Shown here: one piece after another, positions 1 through 11,061 of the stretch
How the letters are laid out: every line of letters starts with the position of its first letter
Numbering within the stretch: the first letter of the stretch is position 1
Source: Elmis aenea
Lineage: Eukaryota > Arthropoda > Insecta > Coleoptera > Elmidae
DNA: 64,000 bases
NCBI GenBank assembly: GCA_947652605.1
Contig: OX393577.1
Span: forward strand, 67,108,108 to 67,172,107
Direction: 5' to 3'
The notes under the pieces: generated by a model
The model's database searches: none
What the model saw: only the letters and a program-made list of their open reading frames with translations
What the model was told of the DNA's origin: nothing
Position numbers and translations under genes: made by a program

Positions 1-3000
1 CATTTTAATAATCCAATTATATTTATAGGAACAAATTAAGGAACCGTTCCACAAGTATTATAAAACAAATAAACTTAATAACTCCTTGTTTGCCCCAGAA
101 ATGACAGAAATGGATTAATTAACTTCTTGTAACTTCGCTCAACCATAAATCTGAGGGTAAATTTATTGTTTCCTCATGCTGTCATAGACACTCCATCAAA
201 CTTTCGAGCAACTTGCGTTTAATTTTTTAGACGCGGTAACAATGGAACAATTAATATCTGCAATAAGTTTCTTTGTATTGGATACATATCCACCACCAGT
301 CGCTTAAGCACCTTTCCGGAGAGAACGAATACTGGTGCCTCTGGCGCCAAATCGAACAAAGGAAACGTCAGTGTGCCGGGTAAAGAAGATGTCTGCCCGG
401 GACTTGAAGAGTGCTTCATCACTAATCTCATTTAACGTTGTCTGTTATATTGCTAGCCTCCGGTTAAAAGAATCCTGTTGTTTATCGAATGCCACTACAG
501 CTTCTGTTCTAGTAATACGATGATCTCGTTAAACTCGGTACCTACTCTACAATTTCATAGGAAAACCTGTCTTTCACACAACATAAAACATCTTTTTTTT
601 GTGAAAGTAATCAATTACTTAAACCATTTTATCATAGCTCACATCCTAAATTAAATGGAGCATTTAAATGTAGATCAGCAGCATTTACCAAAAATTACAA
701 TGACTTTGGAGTCTAAGAAACAATTAAATTTTTTACATTTTTTACATTTTTTTGTACAAACTGCTTTATAACTCTCAAACCATTGCCTGTAGACAAAAAA
801 TAAATTGCACTAATTTTGTAGAGAATTTCATACTCTATTAAAAAGCTTCAAGGTATTTCACGATAAAGTTGATATTTTCGGCTACAGAGTCTTATAAATG
901 CAGAAGTGTAAAAAAATCAAGTAAGTGTTGATATCAGCTTAGCATTTGATTTTAGGAAAAAATTTTACTTGAAATTTTTTCTTAGAAAAAGATCCTCTAT
1001 CACCACTTAAAATATTCGCGGTGATAACGGGGACACCCTGTATATATACTTACAAATCCGAACAATATTAGTTAAAAGCAAAAAATCCAAACAAAACGAG
1101 GTAAATTATACCAAGGGATGCCTAAACCATCAGCAAAATAAGGGTCACAAATCTAGGTACTGTGAGAGGAGGAAGAAAGGATATGCAATCCTATTAAAGC
1201 CACTTTTAAATAAATTTCGAACTAATATAGACAGAAATTTAAGAGAATCCATGCACAAATATATCTGTTAAAATTTAATCAACTCCTGACTGATATTCTC
1301 TGTAGCTAATTAAATTTCCATAGCCCACTATCTTAGCGAGAAGCTCCAGCTCTGAGAAATTGTTAGACATTTGTTTCAACTCTCGAGTGCTTTACTTTGC
1401 CTCGCTGAATTTGTATACTGCGCTTAATTAATGCTTAAAAACTGCAATTTGTAATTAAATAATTGGATTAATTTATATTTGCTAGTGCAATTGTATTAGT
1501 GTATCTTTCGCAGCTTCTACAAACAGATTCGCCAATTACATTAATGTAATAGAACTACTGGCACAGAAATTCGAGTACATACCAGGACAAGTCAAATGGC
1601 ACTGCTAAATTTCTTTAGAATAGCCATAAACCTCATGCAATACAGTATGGCCTTTTTTCATCGATTATCACGTTTGTTTCCAACAAGCGATTTAAAACCA
1701 ATTCATGAATAAGTACATGAACTGGTTATTCGCATGAGTATTGACCAGTATTAGCCGTTGTTGGAACGGTTTTACGACTGGCCTAACTGTAAATGACATT
1801 AGTGTCTATTGGGTTCGTAGACATATGCGCATCACAAGGGTAAACACCTTAAGAATCCAGTAATAAATGGGATTGGGAAGGCGATGCATAGCTATCAGAG
1901 CTCACGTGTTATGAACAGTGCATGCGTATAAAAATCCAAGCGCTAGTGCTTGCCTTCGTTCACGTACTGTTTTGACCGTACACTGACTAGTTCATGTATT
2001 AATTTTATAAAAGTTGGAACAGCCAACTAATCGTCCGGTGAACTATCAAAGACTGTGATGGAACGCGATATCGATACTGCGCAGAATCCTGATAGTACAT
2101 TGGATGGTACATAGCCTTGCTGACACAAACCTATTATATTCCGTTTAATGGAAGTACCAGGTCCGTACCTAGGACTTTAGACCAAATCTACGCTTCTTTG
2201 CAGAGGATAAGCCGAAAATTGACGCTTCTTTTTTAATAGCAACATTTTCTACAAGAGCATTAATGGGTGTTTCTAAGTCAGGATTTGTCGCCCAAAATTT
2301 TTGCCACCTGAAGCCTTATTTTCACCCACGTGGCACCGACCTACACTTGAATATCAGATATCAGTACAGAATAGATGTTCTGTTTTTACAAACTTTTTAA
2401 AAAGTAATCCACGTACCAAACACCATCCTCAAGTGAAATAACCCTGTATAACTAAGATAGACGCTTCGTTTTTGTTTGAGATACGGCAACTGCGATTATA
2501 TTTGCGAATCTCAATGACAAAAGCCGGTATGAAGGAGCTGTAGCCATTGGGGCGTCACTCCGTTACTTGTCTGTACCGCGTCTCGCTTGTTATCGGCGTC
2601 TGCCAGTCCAATCATTCGCTCATTCACCCTCACTAGCACCTACACTGATCCACATAATCAGTCCTGAACAGATACGACCTCATTCCGAAGTCGATTCATA
2701 CCGTAAGGTGATTTATTTAAAATCTTAACGCACAAACACAACACCATACGAGTTTGGATGAGATGAAAATACGAAGCAACGCCGGCTCACAGCAGCAAAT
2801 TATTTTTTTCATCCAGGAAACGGTAGGATAACCTTTGAATGTTATCCTCTCTGGACTTATTCGAACACAAAGGTCTGTTCGCCGATTTTCCATTGCCATT
2901 TAAGATGGCCCTGCTTCTATCAACAGCTGATTCAGCACACTTGACTGACTAACTCTATAATCTATGGATCCTTTGTGTCCTGTTTATTATTGGAATGAGT

Positions 3001-3611
3001 CTATAATTGATTAAACCCATTCAAAGTTCTTAAGAGGATTCATTTCGTTCGTTTTGAACTTTAAATATCATGTTGAAGCATCAAATTTAACGTTTCCTTA
3101 AAGTTATTTGAAAAATACGTAAAAAATATTTAAACACGTCGGAAATTCAAAATTAATAATATTCAGTATTTTTATTGCCTAATAGTTTTTTTTTTTCATA
3201 AATCGAGGATATGTTGGGCTTTAAGTTTATTCTAAAAATTATTTTTGTACCCTAACCGGCTCCTCCGCCATTTTTTTTTAAACTTTTAAAAAGATTTGAA
3301 CTAAATAATATTATTATTGATTTTTAAACAAATTTGTACTTGTCATGTATTCCATTAATATTGTTTAACATATATTAAAACAATCAAGCCATTTATATTA
3401 TTAAATTTTTGACCAAAAAATTTCCAAGGATACATATTAATTAATTTTTTCAAAACTGTGAAGAGCTACAATAAATCTTTTCAATCGCTTTTTGAACAAA
3501 TTATTAGTCATTATACATTATTGCTTGGATGTCATGTAAACTTTCTGCAAGCAAATGTTAGTTTTAATAACTCCTTAAAGCCAATAAAATAAAAATTGAA
3601 TTTTTGAATAA
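1..3611. other. Gene-poor spacer, no recognised gene
   Basis: No reading frame here looks like a real gene; the short ORFs near 219-523 and 2717-2899 match no family I know on either strand. Around 1031-1045 there is a terminus reading CACCCTGTAT, the same kind of end carried by the TA-flanked mariner-type elements elsewhere in the window, so transposon debris probably ends there. A similar CCCTGTATAA end occurs near 2446. The rest is AT-rich with no structure I can support. Confidence 0.5.
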
Positions 3612-4423
3612 TTCGAACAGTGGATATGGGCGATACGCAAAGAAGCATGGGAAAAACAACCAATACCTAGGGAATGGGAAAATAATTTATTAATACCAGT
3701 ATACAAGAACTAAGAGCAGACGCAATGTGAAAATTACAGATCAATCTGTTTAGCCCAAACTAGCTACAAGCTATATACAAAAATCCTAGAAAAGAGACTA
3801 AGAGAGCATGTAGAATTAAAACTAGGAGAAGAACAAGCAGCTTTTAGACCTAAAAGACAGACAAGTGATAACATATATATCATAAGGAATATAATAGAAA
3901 GAAAAATAGAAGAAGGAGAAGAACTTTACTTTACATTTATAGGCTTAAAAGCAGCCTTCAATACGGTGGAGAGAAGAGAAATATGGAAAACCCTGAGAGA
4001 TATGGAAATACCTAACAATTTAATAAACGCAATTGGAAGCACATATCAGACAATTAGAGCTAAAGTACAAACTGCAGGACAACGACCAGAAAAACTAAAT
4101 GGAACAGAATAAAAAACGAAAACAGAGAAATAACAGAACAAGAACCAATAATAGAAAAAAGAAACAACTAAACTGGTATGGCTATCTAGTAAGAATGAAA
4201 CCTGTCAGAATCACGAGAAAACTAGTGGAAATTGGAAAACCAGCCAAAAAACAAAAAGGGAGATCGAGAAGAAAATGAATGGATCAAATAAGTGAATTGG
4301 GGTCAGAAAAAGGAAAAACACAAGAAGAAATTAAAACACTGGCAAAAGATATGGACTCAGAACACGAAACCACCCTCTGACGCCTTAAAAGGCAAAAGAA
4401 GTCGAGAAGAAGAAGAAGAATAA
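3612..4423 (+). pseudogene. Degenerate LINE (non-LTR) reverse transcriptase relic
   Basis: Sense-strand translation gives broken stretches of a non-LTR reverse transcriptase. Near 3730-3860 the frame reads CENYRSICL, then ILEKRLREH and GEEQAAFRP, typical of RT palm blocks 2 to 4. Near 3930 FIGLKAAFNTVER corresponds to the FxDLKAAFDxV block, with the catalytic region eroded. Near 4165 LNWYGYLVRM matches the C-terminal RWLGHVxRM block, followed by GRSRRKW. The 3' end is a short GAAGAAGAAGAA run at about 4408-4421, like the simple-repeat tails of such elements. Stops (for example after VYKN and in the middle part) and the missing 5' half mean it is dead. Clade assignment is not secure. Confidence 0.8.
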
Positions 4424-6282
4424 TGGACCCCGTATAGACATTGCAATTTTGTAAAAATTCTGAAAAGCTATACCAAAAATTGATCGGTTTCTAAACGAAC
4501 GAATAGTTGTTATGTATTACATAAAATATTTATTTTATGATTGGGCTTATAAAAGATAAAAGATAATGTTGAAAATCGATCTTCAGCTACTCTGGATGTC
4601 TTATGTTGAAGTAAAATAGTATGGTTAAATATTTATAGTTGCATAACACTATTTAAGTACATTTAATTAATGATTTTATTAGTCATACCAATCGATAACG
4701 AAATGTTATTAATCACACGTATACACATAACAGCTTATCAAATTATTAAACGCAATTGATTTTAAAATGACTTCAAGCAATATTAAAAATGAACTACGCA
4801 ATTGAAAATCTATGTAATTAAAAAACAACTGTAGAATAGCGCGAGAAATTTAATCTCATTTTTACCGCTTCAATTTAACAAATTCCAATTAAAAATTTAC
4901 ATTAATTTGTCAGATTTGCAACAATTTGCGGCAAAAATCAGGAAAGAAAAATGAAAAGGTAGATAACATAATTAAAAAAGTTCGCCACGAAGTTTTCAGA
5001 ATAACGTACTTTATCTTAGATTAATTTGAAGTTATAACGTTTTAATAAATGAAAAAGTACATTGAAAACTTGCAATGCTCTTTTATAATCTTGTCGATTT
5101 TTTTGCGCAAGTGTTGCAACGCCAGGCGCCCTTGATGCGATTTCATAAGCTTAGTGGCTTTGGGTTCATTTAAAAGTTATATCTGATGTTTAAAACATGC
5201 AAAAAATCCTTGTATTAGGGTAAACCATCACAAAAATGCTAACGGGCTTTCGATTTTAAAATCGGGGCGGGTTTTTTTATATCACGCTAACTAATCCAGC
5301 CAAACACTAGAGGTTGTTGAACCGGAATCAGAATTACAGTAAAGTGTTGATTACTTCCTGCGCAAACTTTTTGTTTGGCAAAAAAAGTTTTAAGGCCGTC
5401 CTGAACTTTCCATGTTTTTATTATTAAATAATTATCTCTGTTGTAACGTAACTCTTCGTTCAAAGGTGAACTTTTGTGTTAATCAGTAACATTAAAAGTT
5501 TGTGATATGTTGAAACCGCGTTGCATAAAAATTACCTCCAGCTTTTTTTATGATAGGTTGAGGTGTATTAAGTGTAGGAATTTTTTTTTTTTTTGAGTAC
5601 TTTACCACTGAAGCAAGCACTTAAGGGACGTTGATACTGCTCTGTCGCAAATGCAATTCGAACTACTTAAAACTTTTTGCATCAACTGCTATTGGTATTC
5701 TTTAAGGACAATAGCCAACACTTGGTAATTGAATGGAATGCATTTTTAAATGCAAGTGGTGACTTCATTTCACCAAGTTCGATAAATACAGTGTAATGAA
5801 CCCCAATTGAGTTTTTCTGAACTTCCCTTACTGACTACAGTTGCAACTTCCATCTGTTTTTGCTGCTTAAGAGTATAACGGGATCAAAAAGATGTGTCAT
5901 TGTTTGATAAGACGCTAAAGGAAATAAATGTGAAGGAAACTGCATATACTTTATGTAGAATTAAAAACTTTTGCTCGGTAATTAATTTTCTATCACAATT
6001 TGCCTGCATGATAACCATGTTTTATATACAGTGTGTCCAAAAGGTTTGGAATATGCCATATAATAAATAGCCACTTTAGGGAGAAATATTTTGAATAAAG
6101 GTTGTTTGGTACTTAGTTTTCCACCATAAGACAAAATTATTATATTTTTCTTTTGAATAACAAAAGCGCAATGGAAAACAATTGACTTTTTTTAATGGAA
6201 AGGTACCCCTATATTATACTCATTTGATAGAGTTTTATTTTCTCTTTTCAATGATGGGGTCACCTTAAAAATTAAGTTTATG
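4424..6282. other. AT-rich spacer
   Basis: No gene seen. Around 5225-5280 there is a short GC-richer patch and near 5579 a poly-T run. A TACAGTGTGTCCAAAAG string near 6030 resembles a decayed mariner-type terminus. Nothing else can be supported. Confidence 0.4.
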
Positions 6283-6476
6283 CCAAGAGGCCGGAGAATA
6301 TAGAAAATTTAATAGATCGTATTAGAGAAGAGATGAGGTCTATTACAACTGAAATGAAGAAATTGTTACGGGAAATAAAGTCAGGGGTGAAGTTAGAAGT
6401 AAAAGAATTGGTAACAGAGCTGAGAGAATTCAGAAAAGAACAGAGAGAATTAAAAGAAGAGATTTTGCAATTCATA
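6283..6476 (+). pseudogene. LINE ORF1-like coiled-coil fragment, 5' part
   Basis: Frame 6283 onward encodes a continuous charged helix: RPENIENLIDRIREEMRS, then EMKKLLREIKSGVKLEV and ELREFRKEQRELKEEI. The heptad spacing of Leu/Ile with Glu/Lys is characteristic of the coiled-coil N-terminal region of LINE ORF1 proteins. The frame is cut at about 6476 by foreign sequence and appears to resume at 7012, so this is the left half of a split relic. The family assignment is inferred from composition plus the continuation into the second half. Confidence 0.55.
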
Positions 6477-6484
6477 CATTTTAT

Positions 6485-7005
6485 TTATTGAGTCATTTAA
6501 TCCTTAGAATTATGGCTAACGCCGAGGAGTTTTTCAATCGATTTATTGTGGGAGATCGGTCCTCTCTCTCTCTGATTTTCCAAAACTTGTTGTTGGTCCT
6601 GGCTGTCTCCGTTATTTTCTTCCATTCTTTCCTACCTTTGCAATTCGATTTCCAGTCATTTATTCCCAATGCCTTTATATCTTCCTCCAGGGCGCCTCTT
6701 CATCTATTCCTTGGTCATTGTTCATGGGCCAGATAGGGATCCATTGTGTTATCCTTCTGATTATTTCGCTTGGTTTCCTTCTCATTGTGTCCTGTCCATT
6801 GTAATCGTTGTGCTTTAATGTGTCGAATGATATTTTCTCCTCCGAGTTCCTCCTCAATTTTTTTGTTCCTGCTCAGTCTTACTTCTCCGTCTCTTGTATC
6901 GTAAGGTCCTAGCATTGCTCTCACTATTTTTCTCTCCACTATTTTTAAGTATTTCTCTTCTTTCTAATATATTGTTATTGTTTCCATCGCATATGTTATG
7001 CAGTT
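6485..7005 (-). pseudogene. Antisense LINE RT C-terminal relic, nested
   Basis: The minus strand encodes ERKIVRAMLGPYDTRDGE, then SRNKKIEEELGGENIIRHIK and RLQWTGH. These are the conserved segments just before the RLxWxGHVxRM block at the end of many insect LINE ORF2 proteins. A frameshift follows RLQWTGH. The fragment interrupts the ORF1-like coiled coil on the other strand, so it inserted after that element. Confidence 0.65.
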
Positions 7006-7011
7006 AAAACG

Positions 7012-7235
7012 GGAAAATGAGAAACTGAAAAAGGAGCAGAAAAAACTAGGAAAGAGAATGAGGCAAACAGAATAGAACAACTAGAAAAGAAATCTAAGGA
7101 AAATAACTAGTCTATCCATTACTACGTACAACAGACCCCAAGGTCTTACAGCAAGCAATGAATAAGTTTTTGGATCAACATTTGAATGTTGAGACGCAGA
7201 TTTAAAGGGTGCATAAACTTGGTGCTAGGGTCTTG
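7012..7235 (+). pseudogene. LINE ORF1-like fragment, 3' part
   Basis: The coiled coil continues after the nested insertion: LKRENEKLKKEQKKLGKRM and, after stops, VLQQAMNKFLDQHLNVE followed by RVHKLGAR. The last part resembles the region after the coiled coil in LINE ORF1 proteins. Several stops are present. Joined conceptually to 6283-6476 it gives one interrupted gene. Confidence 0.5.
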
Positions 7236-7770
7236 TCTAGTAGAACTGGATGTCTCTTATTTTATTATCTGTTAAGAATTGTTTTGTAGATATTCTAAAT
7301 CAGATTCAAGACTACCACACCTAAGTCACGTTATCTTAATTGCTATAATTATGCTATTTAAGGTGTATTAGAACGAGCGAAAAGTAAATGTGTTTCGTGC
7401 TTCTCTAGATAATTCAAAAGAAATTATCGACAAAGCTCTAAATCAAAAATCGGCCGACACACTGTTAAACAACAAAGAAGCGAGAATGTTAAAATACCTG
7501 AATTATTGCGTTTACATTGATGTATGTATTTCCGAATATGAAACAGTGCTGTTACTGACAGGATAAGTAATTGATTACCCTTTTCCACACTCTGCCGTCA
7601 TTCTGTGGTTAATATCAAGGTTTGGGCGTCTGTAATGGAAGTAATAATTCGTTTGTACCCACACGCGGTGAAATATAAAATATTTGCAACCCTTCGTTAT
7701 TAAAATAGACCTTTTACATCACAGCTAGAAGTAATAAAAACGGCAATATTGCCGAAACATCAGGGACATA
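7236..7770. other. Spacer left of the pogo-like element
   Basis: AT-rich sequence with no gene. It ends at the TA dinucleotide that forms the left target duplication of the element starting at 7771. Confidence 0.4.
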
Positions 7771-9099
7771 GGGGAAAGTACCCATGAATGGGACAGTCCT
7801 TGGATGGGACATTCTTAATACACTATAGTTAAACACAAATCTTTATGTACGTGCACTCACCAATAGATGGTAGATCGCGTACCTAATGTATTACCCCATT
7901 TCGTAGTTCTCATGTTGATATACAATCGTGTAATATCAGAATTAAAATTGTGTAACTAAAAAGTAAATATTGTTGTTTGTGAATTCAATGATATCTTGAA
8001 AAAGTTTAATGAAATTCGGTAACTCCAACAACTTATTTAAGTACATGCATATTATACCTATTAAATAACATAACTTCAAGTCAATTAGCTTTTAGGTTAA
8101 GTGTCAGTAAAGTTATGTTTGACAAAATGTCCCTATCCTCTGAATGGGACATATTACCGATCCTTAATTGGGACACGTCGCAAACAAGGATAACTTTTTT
8201 TATTTAAAGAATTTATATATTCTTACTCTAAAATAGTTTTTGTTATAAATATTTAGATATTTTTTGCATAATTTAAACTTTAAAGGATAAAATGGAAAAA
8301 CAGAAAAAGATCCGCGTTTCTTCAACGCAATGGAATCGGCGGTACGTGAAATAATTAAAAATAAGGTTTCTATTCAGGAAGTTGCAAAATGCACAGGTAT
8401 TTCTAAATCTTTGTTACATAGAGCTGTTAATAAAGCAAAACGAAAACCCACACTTTTAAACACGATCCAAATATTGGAAATCGCAGAATATTTTCAAAAA
8501 ATGAGGAAACAGCATTATCCGAATATTTTCAGTCTGCTTCAAAAATGTGTCACGGATTAACTACACTGCAAGCCAAAGAACTAGCATATCAGTTTGCTGT
8601 AGCATGTAGCTTTAAAAAATTAATCTTCCGAAAAAGTGGGAAGAAAATAAAAAAGCAGGTAGAAAATGACTAATAAAATTTTTTATATTTAGAAAAAGAC
8701 ATTGGAAAAATTCTTTAATATTATTTATAATGTTGTAAAGTTTTAAAAAACGCTGTCTTTTATGTTATCTTATATATTTTATATTATCTCATCTTCCATT
8801 TATGTTTATAACATTTCAAGTTGTTTACTATATAATAAATAAAAATTATATGTGGCGTCCCATTCATTGATTTCGCATGTCCCACTCTAGGAACAAGTGT
8901 TCCCATATTGGGACATCGCACTCAAAATATATTTCTATTTATAAAAATTTGTTAACGTTACAAATCACGTTTACTTGTTTCAAAACACTTTTGTTACATT
9001 AAAACACATTACTGGGGTAACACAGCATATTCATCTGAGCTATTACTGAAAAATTTGTCAACAATTAAGAAAATTGTGCCATTCATGGGTACTTTCCCC
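7771..9099 (+). mobile_element. pogo-like DNA transposon, internally deleted
   Basis: Inverted termini of about 22 bp (outer sequence GGGGAAAGTACCCATGAATG at both ends, with a mismatch further in) are flanked by TA on both sides (7769-7770 and 9100-9101), the target duplication of the pogo/Tc1-mariner superfamily. Inside each end the word TGGGACA recurs (near 7790, 7805, 8150, 8170 on the + strand and near 8857, 8878, 9076 mostly inverted), probably subterminal binding sites. The only coding matter is a truncated N-terminal DNA-binding region; the DDE catalytic domain is absent, so the copy is non-autonomous. Length is 1329 bp. Confidence 0.85.
8292..8670 (+). pseudogene. pogo/CENP-B-type transposase N-terminal remnant
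   Basis: A likely start at 8292 (MEKQKKIRVSSTQWN) goes out of frame within 15 codons. The best open stretch (8330-8560) encodes AVREIIKNKVSIQEVAKCTG then ISKSLLHRAVNKAK, a psq-type helix-turn-helix as in pogo and jerky proteins. After another frameshift, KMCHGLTTLQAKELAYQFAV and LPKKWEENKKAG match the CENP-B-type second DNA-binding segment. Nothing of the DDE domain follows. At least two frameshifts mean no intact product; the element must have relied on transposase supplied in trans. Confidence 0.75.
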
Positions 9100-9239
9100 T
9101 ACCTAACACCACTTCAAAACGTTCTTTTACTGGCATTAACTACAACTTTCTTTAAATACGGAAATATCATGTAATATGCATGATTTTCTTTTTTATTATA
9201 GGTATATATCGTATACATGAAAGCTGTTCTGCAAGTCGC

Positions 9240-9720
9240 TTAGGCCCAGAGCTTGGTAATGTTCTTCCACACTCTTCTCTCTTCTGCTTTCTTCCTCCAA
9301 TTCATAATGTTTTTCTCTTAGTTCTGCATCCACAGCTTCTCTCCATCTTTTTCTGGGTCTTCCTCTTTTTTTCTTGTACGTAGATTCTTTCCACGATATC
9401 TCTTTTATTATTCTGCTGTCCTCCCTTCTCTCAATATGTTCTAGCCATTGTATTCTTCTGGTATTTATTATTTTGTCTATGGTCGTTGAAAATGTTATAT
9501 ACCTCCTCGTTCGTTCTTCTTATATATCCCTCATCTGTTCTCTTCCCTCCCACTATTCTCCTAATTATCTTTCATTCCCATCTCCTAAGGGCTTCCTTTG
9601 CATTTTTGTTCAGTACCCAGGTCTCACACCCATAGAAATAAACCGAAAACAAGGCTTTTTTCTACTTTTTCCTGCGTTTTGATTATCTTTCTCTCTATGA
9701 ACTAAATCCCTTCTATATAA
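9240..9720 (-). pseudogene. Antisense LINE RT C-terminal relic
   Basis: Reading the minus strand gives RRIQWLEHIERRED, then IIKEISWKESTYKKKRGRPR and KRWREAVDAELREKHYELEE. This is the classic end of insect LINE ORF2 proteins (RxQWxxHVxRR...GRPRxRW). The 5' part is missing or too decayed to read. It abuts the mariner copy at 9741 but no matching LINE continuation is seen beyond 11062. Confidence 0.7.
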
Positions 9721-9740
9721 ACTTAAAATAATTAATTCTA

Positions 9741-11060
9741 CAGGGTGGGGCGGAATGACCTCCCCGATTTGGGAAGCTAATAAAAACCATACCAAGAAAG
9801 CTACAAAAAAAACTTATGTATTTCTGAATAGTACACATAATGCAGTTTTAGATTAACGTTATTTAAAAATGACATCACTCAAGTGTCGACCTCCATTTTC
9901 GATACACTGATTTAGTCTCTCCTGATAGTTTTACCTAACCTGCGGGTCATTTCGGGTGGAATAGCAGCAACTTCTTGGGTAATTATCTCCCTAAGGACCT
10001 CCAAAGTTTGAGGACGATGTTGGTATACCTTGGATTTCAGGTAGCCCCAGAGAAAAAAATCGCACGGGGTCAAATCGGGAAAACGAGAGGGCCACCCGAT
10101 GTCACCACGCAAGGAGATAACATGCCCAGGAAACATTTCTCTTAGAATTCCGAGTGAACGGCGAGATGTGTGGGCTGTCGCACCGTCTTGTTGGAACCAC
10201 ACATTCCCCTGTCCATGTTCATTAAAAAGATCACCCAATCTAGGACGCAGAAAGTTCTCAAGCATTGCACAATACCGATCAGAAGTCACTGTTACAGTAA
10301 CACCGTTTTCTTCAAAAAAATATGGACCCAATACACCGAACTCAAAAACGGCACACCATACTGTAACCTTAGGGCTGTGGAGTGGTCGTTGGTGAAGTTC
10401 CCGAGGGTTATTTTCTGCCCAATAACGTAAATTTTGTTTATTGACCGTACCTGCAAGATGGAAGTGTGCTTCGTCCGTAAAGAGCAAAACATTTCTGCGA
10501 GGCAGGTTTCGAAGTTCTCGACACATAGTTGTACGGGTTTCCCAATCTCTTTCACTCAGTTCTTGTGCAATTGCAATTTTGTAAGGGTGCATATTAAGAT
10601 CTCGGTGCAAAATTATCCGAAGACTTCGATTAGATAACTGTAGGGCAGTGGCATGTTTCCGTGCAGAACGCTGTGGAGATTGTTCAATCGAAGCTCTCAC
10701 AGCAGCCACATTTTCTGGTCCTGTTACACTCCGAGGACGGCCAGTAGATGGTCGTTTTAATGCTGAACCTGTTTGCCTGAAGTTTGACACCCAAATACGA
10801 ATTGTTTTTTTATCGGGAACGGGATCGTGTCGGCCGAGAGCGAAACGAATGCGAAAAGCACGCTGCGTCAATATCGGCGAACCGCCGTTTTGAATAAATT
10901 CCTTGACAACAAAAGCGCGATGTATTCCCGACCAAGCCATGATGTGGGCCGCAAATGGCAAGATGACAGCTGTCATTTCGTGCACTCGTCATTGCTGTAC
11001 CCCCACTCCGCTTCTAACCACGCCCCTCACAAATCGAGGAGGTCATTCTACCCCACCCTG
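9741..11060 (-). mobile_element. DD41D mariner-type transposon, nearly intact
   Basis: The element is 1320 bp with termini CAGGGTGGGG...CCCCACCCTG and a TA at each side (9739-9740, 11061-11062). Imperfect inverted termini extend about 30 bp (CAGGGTGGGGYRGAATGACC, then TCCYCGATTTG). It carries a single transposase gene on the minus strand. A second copy lies at 53247-54552 in the opposite orientation. Confidence 0.92.
9912..10985 (-). CDS. Mariner-type transposase, DUF4817 + DDE, DD41D
   Basis: The transposase catalyses cut-and-paste movement of the host element. Residues about 18-75 form the DUF4817-type helix-turn-helix (AFVVKEFIQNGG, then KTIRIWVSNFRQTGSA). A GRPR linker with the AT-hook-like STGRPRSV follows near residue 80. 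The catalytic domain shows Asp in LLFTDEAHFHL, Asp in VWFQQDGATAH and Asp in PDLTPCDFFLWG. I count 41 residues between the second and third Asp, the spacing of the rosa-like DD41D group. The ATG at 10983 gives 357 aa; an in-frame ATG at MAWSGIH could equally be used. Compared with the other copy, the last about 27 residues are replaced after MTRR by a short off-frame tail, because of a small indel near 9935. The catalytic triad is intact, so activity is not excluded but is doubtful. Confidence 0.85.
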   Translation of the reverse strand: MHEMTAVILPFAAHIMAWSGIHRAFVVKEFIQNGGSPILTQRAFRIRFALGRHDPVPDKKTIRIWVSNFRQTGSALKRPSTGRPRSVTGPENVAAVRASIEQSPQRSARKHATALQLSNRSLRIILHRDLNMHPYKIAIAQELSERDWETRTTMCRELRNLPRRNVLLFTDEAHFHLAGTVNKQNLRYWAENNPRELHQRPLHSPKVTVWCAVFEFGVLGPYFFEENGVTVTVTSDRYCAMLENFLRPRLGDLFNEHGQGNVWFQQDGATAHTSRRSLGILREMFPGHVISLRGDIGWPSRFPDLTPCDFFLWGYLKSKVYQHRPQTLEVLREIITQEVAAIPPEMTRRLGKTIRRD

Positions 11061-11061
11061 T

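Noticed and set aside
219..523. Opposed ORFs of 60-70 codons at the left edge
   Set aside because: No family match on either strand and no splice context; possibly old transposon sequence but not supportable.
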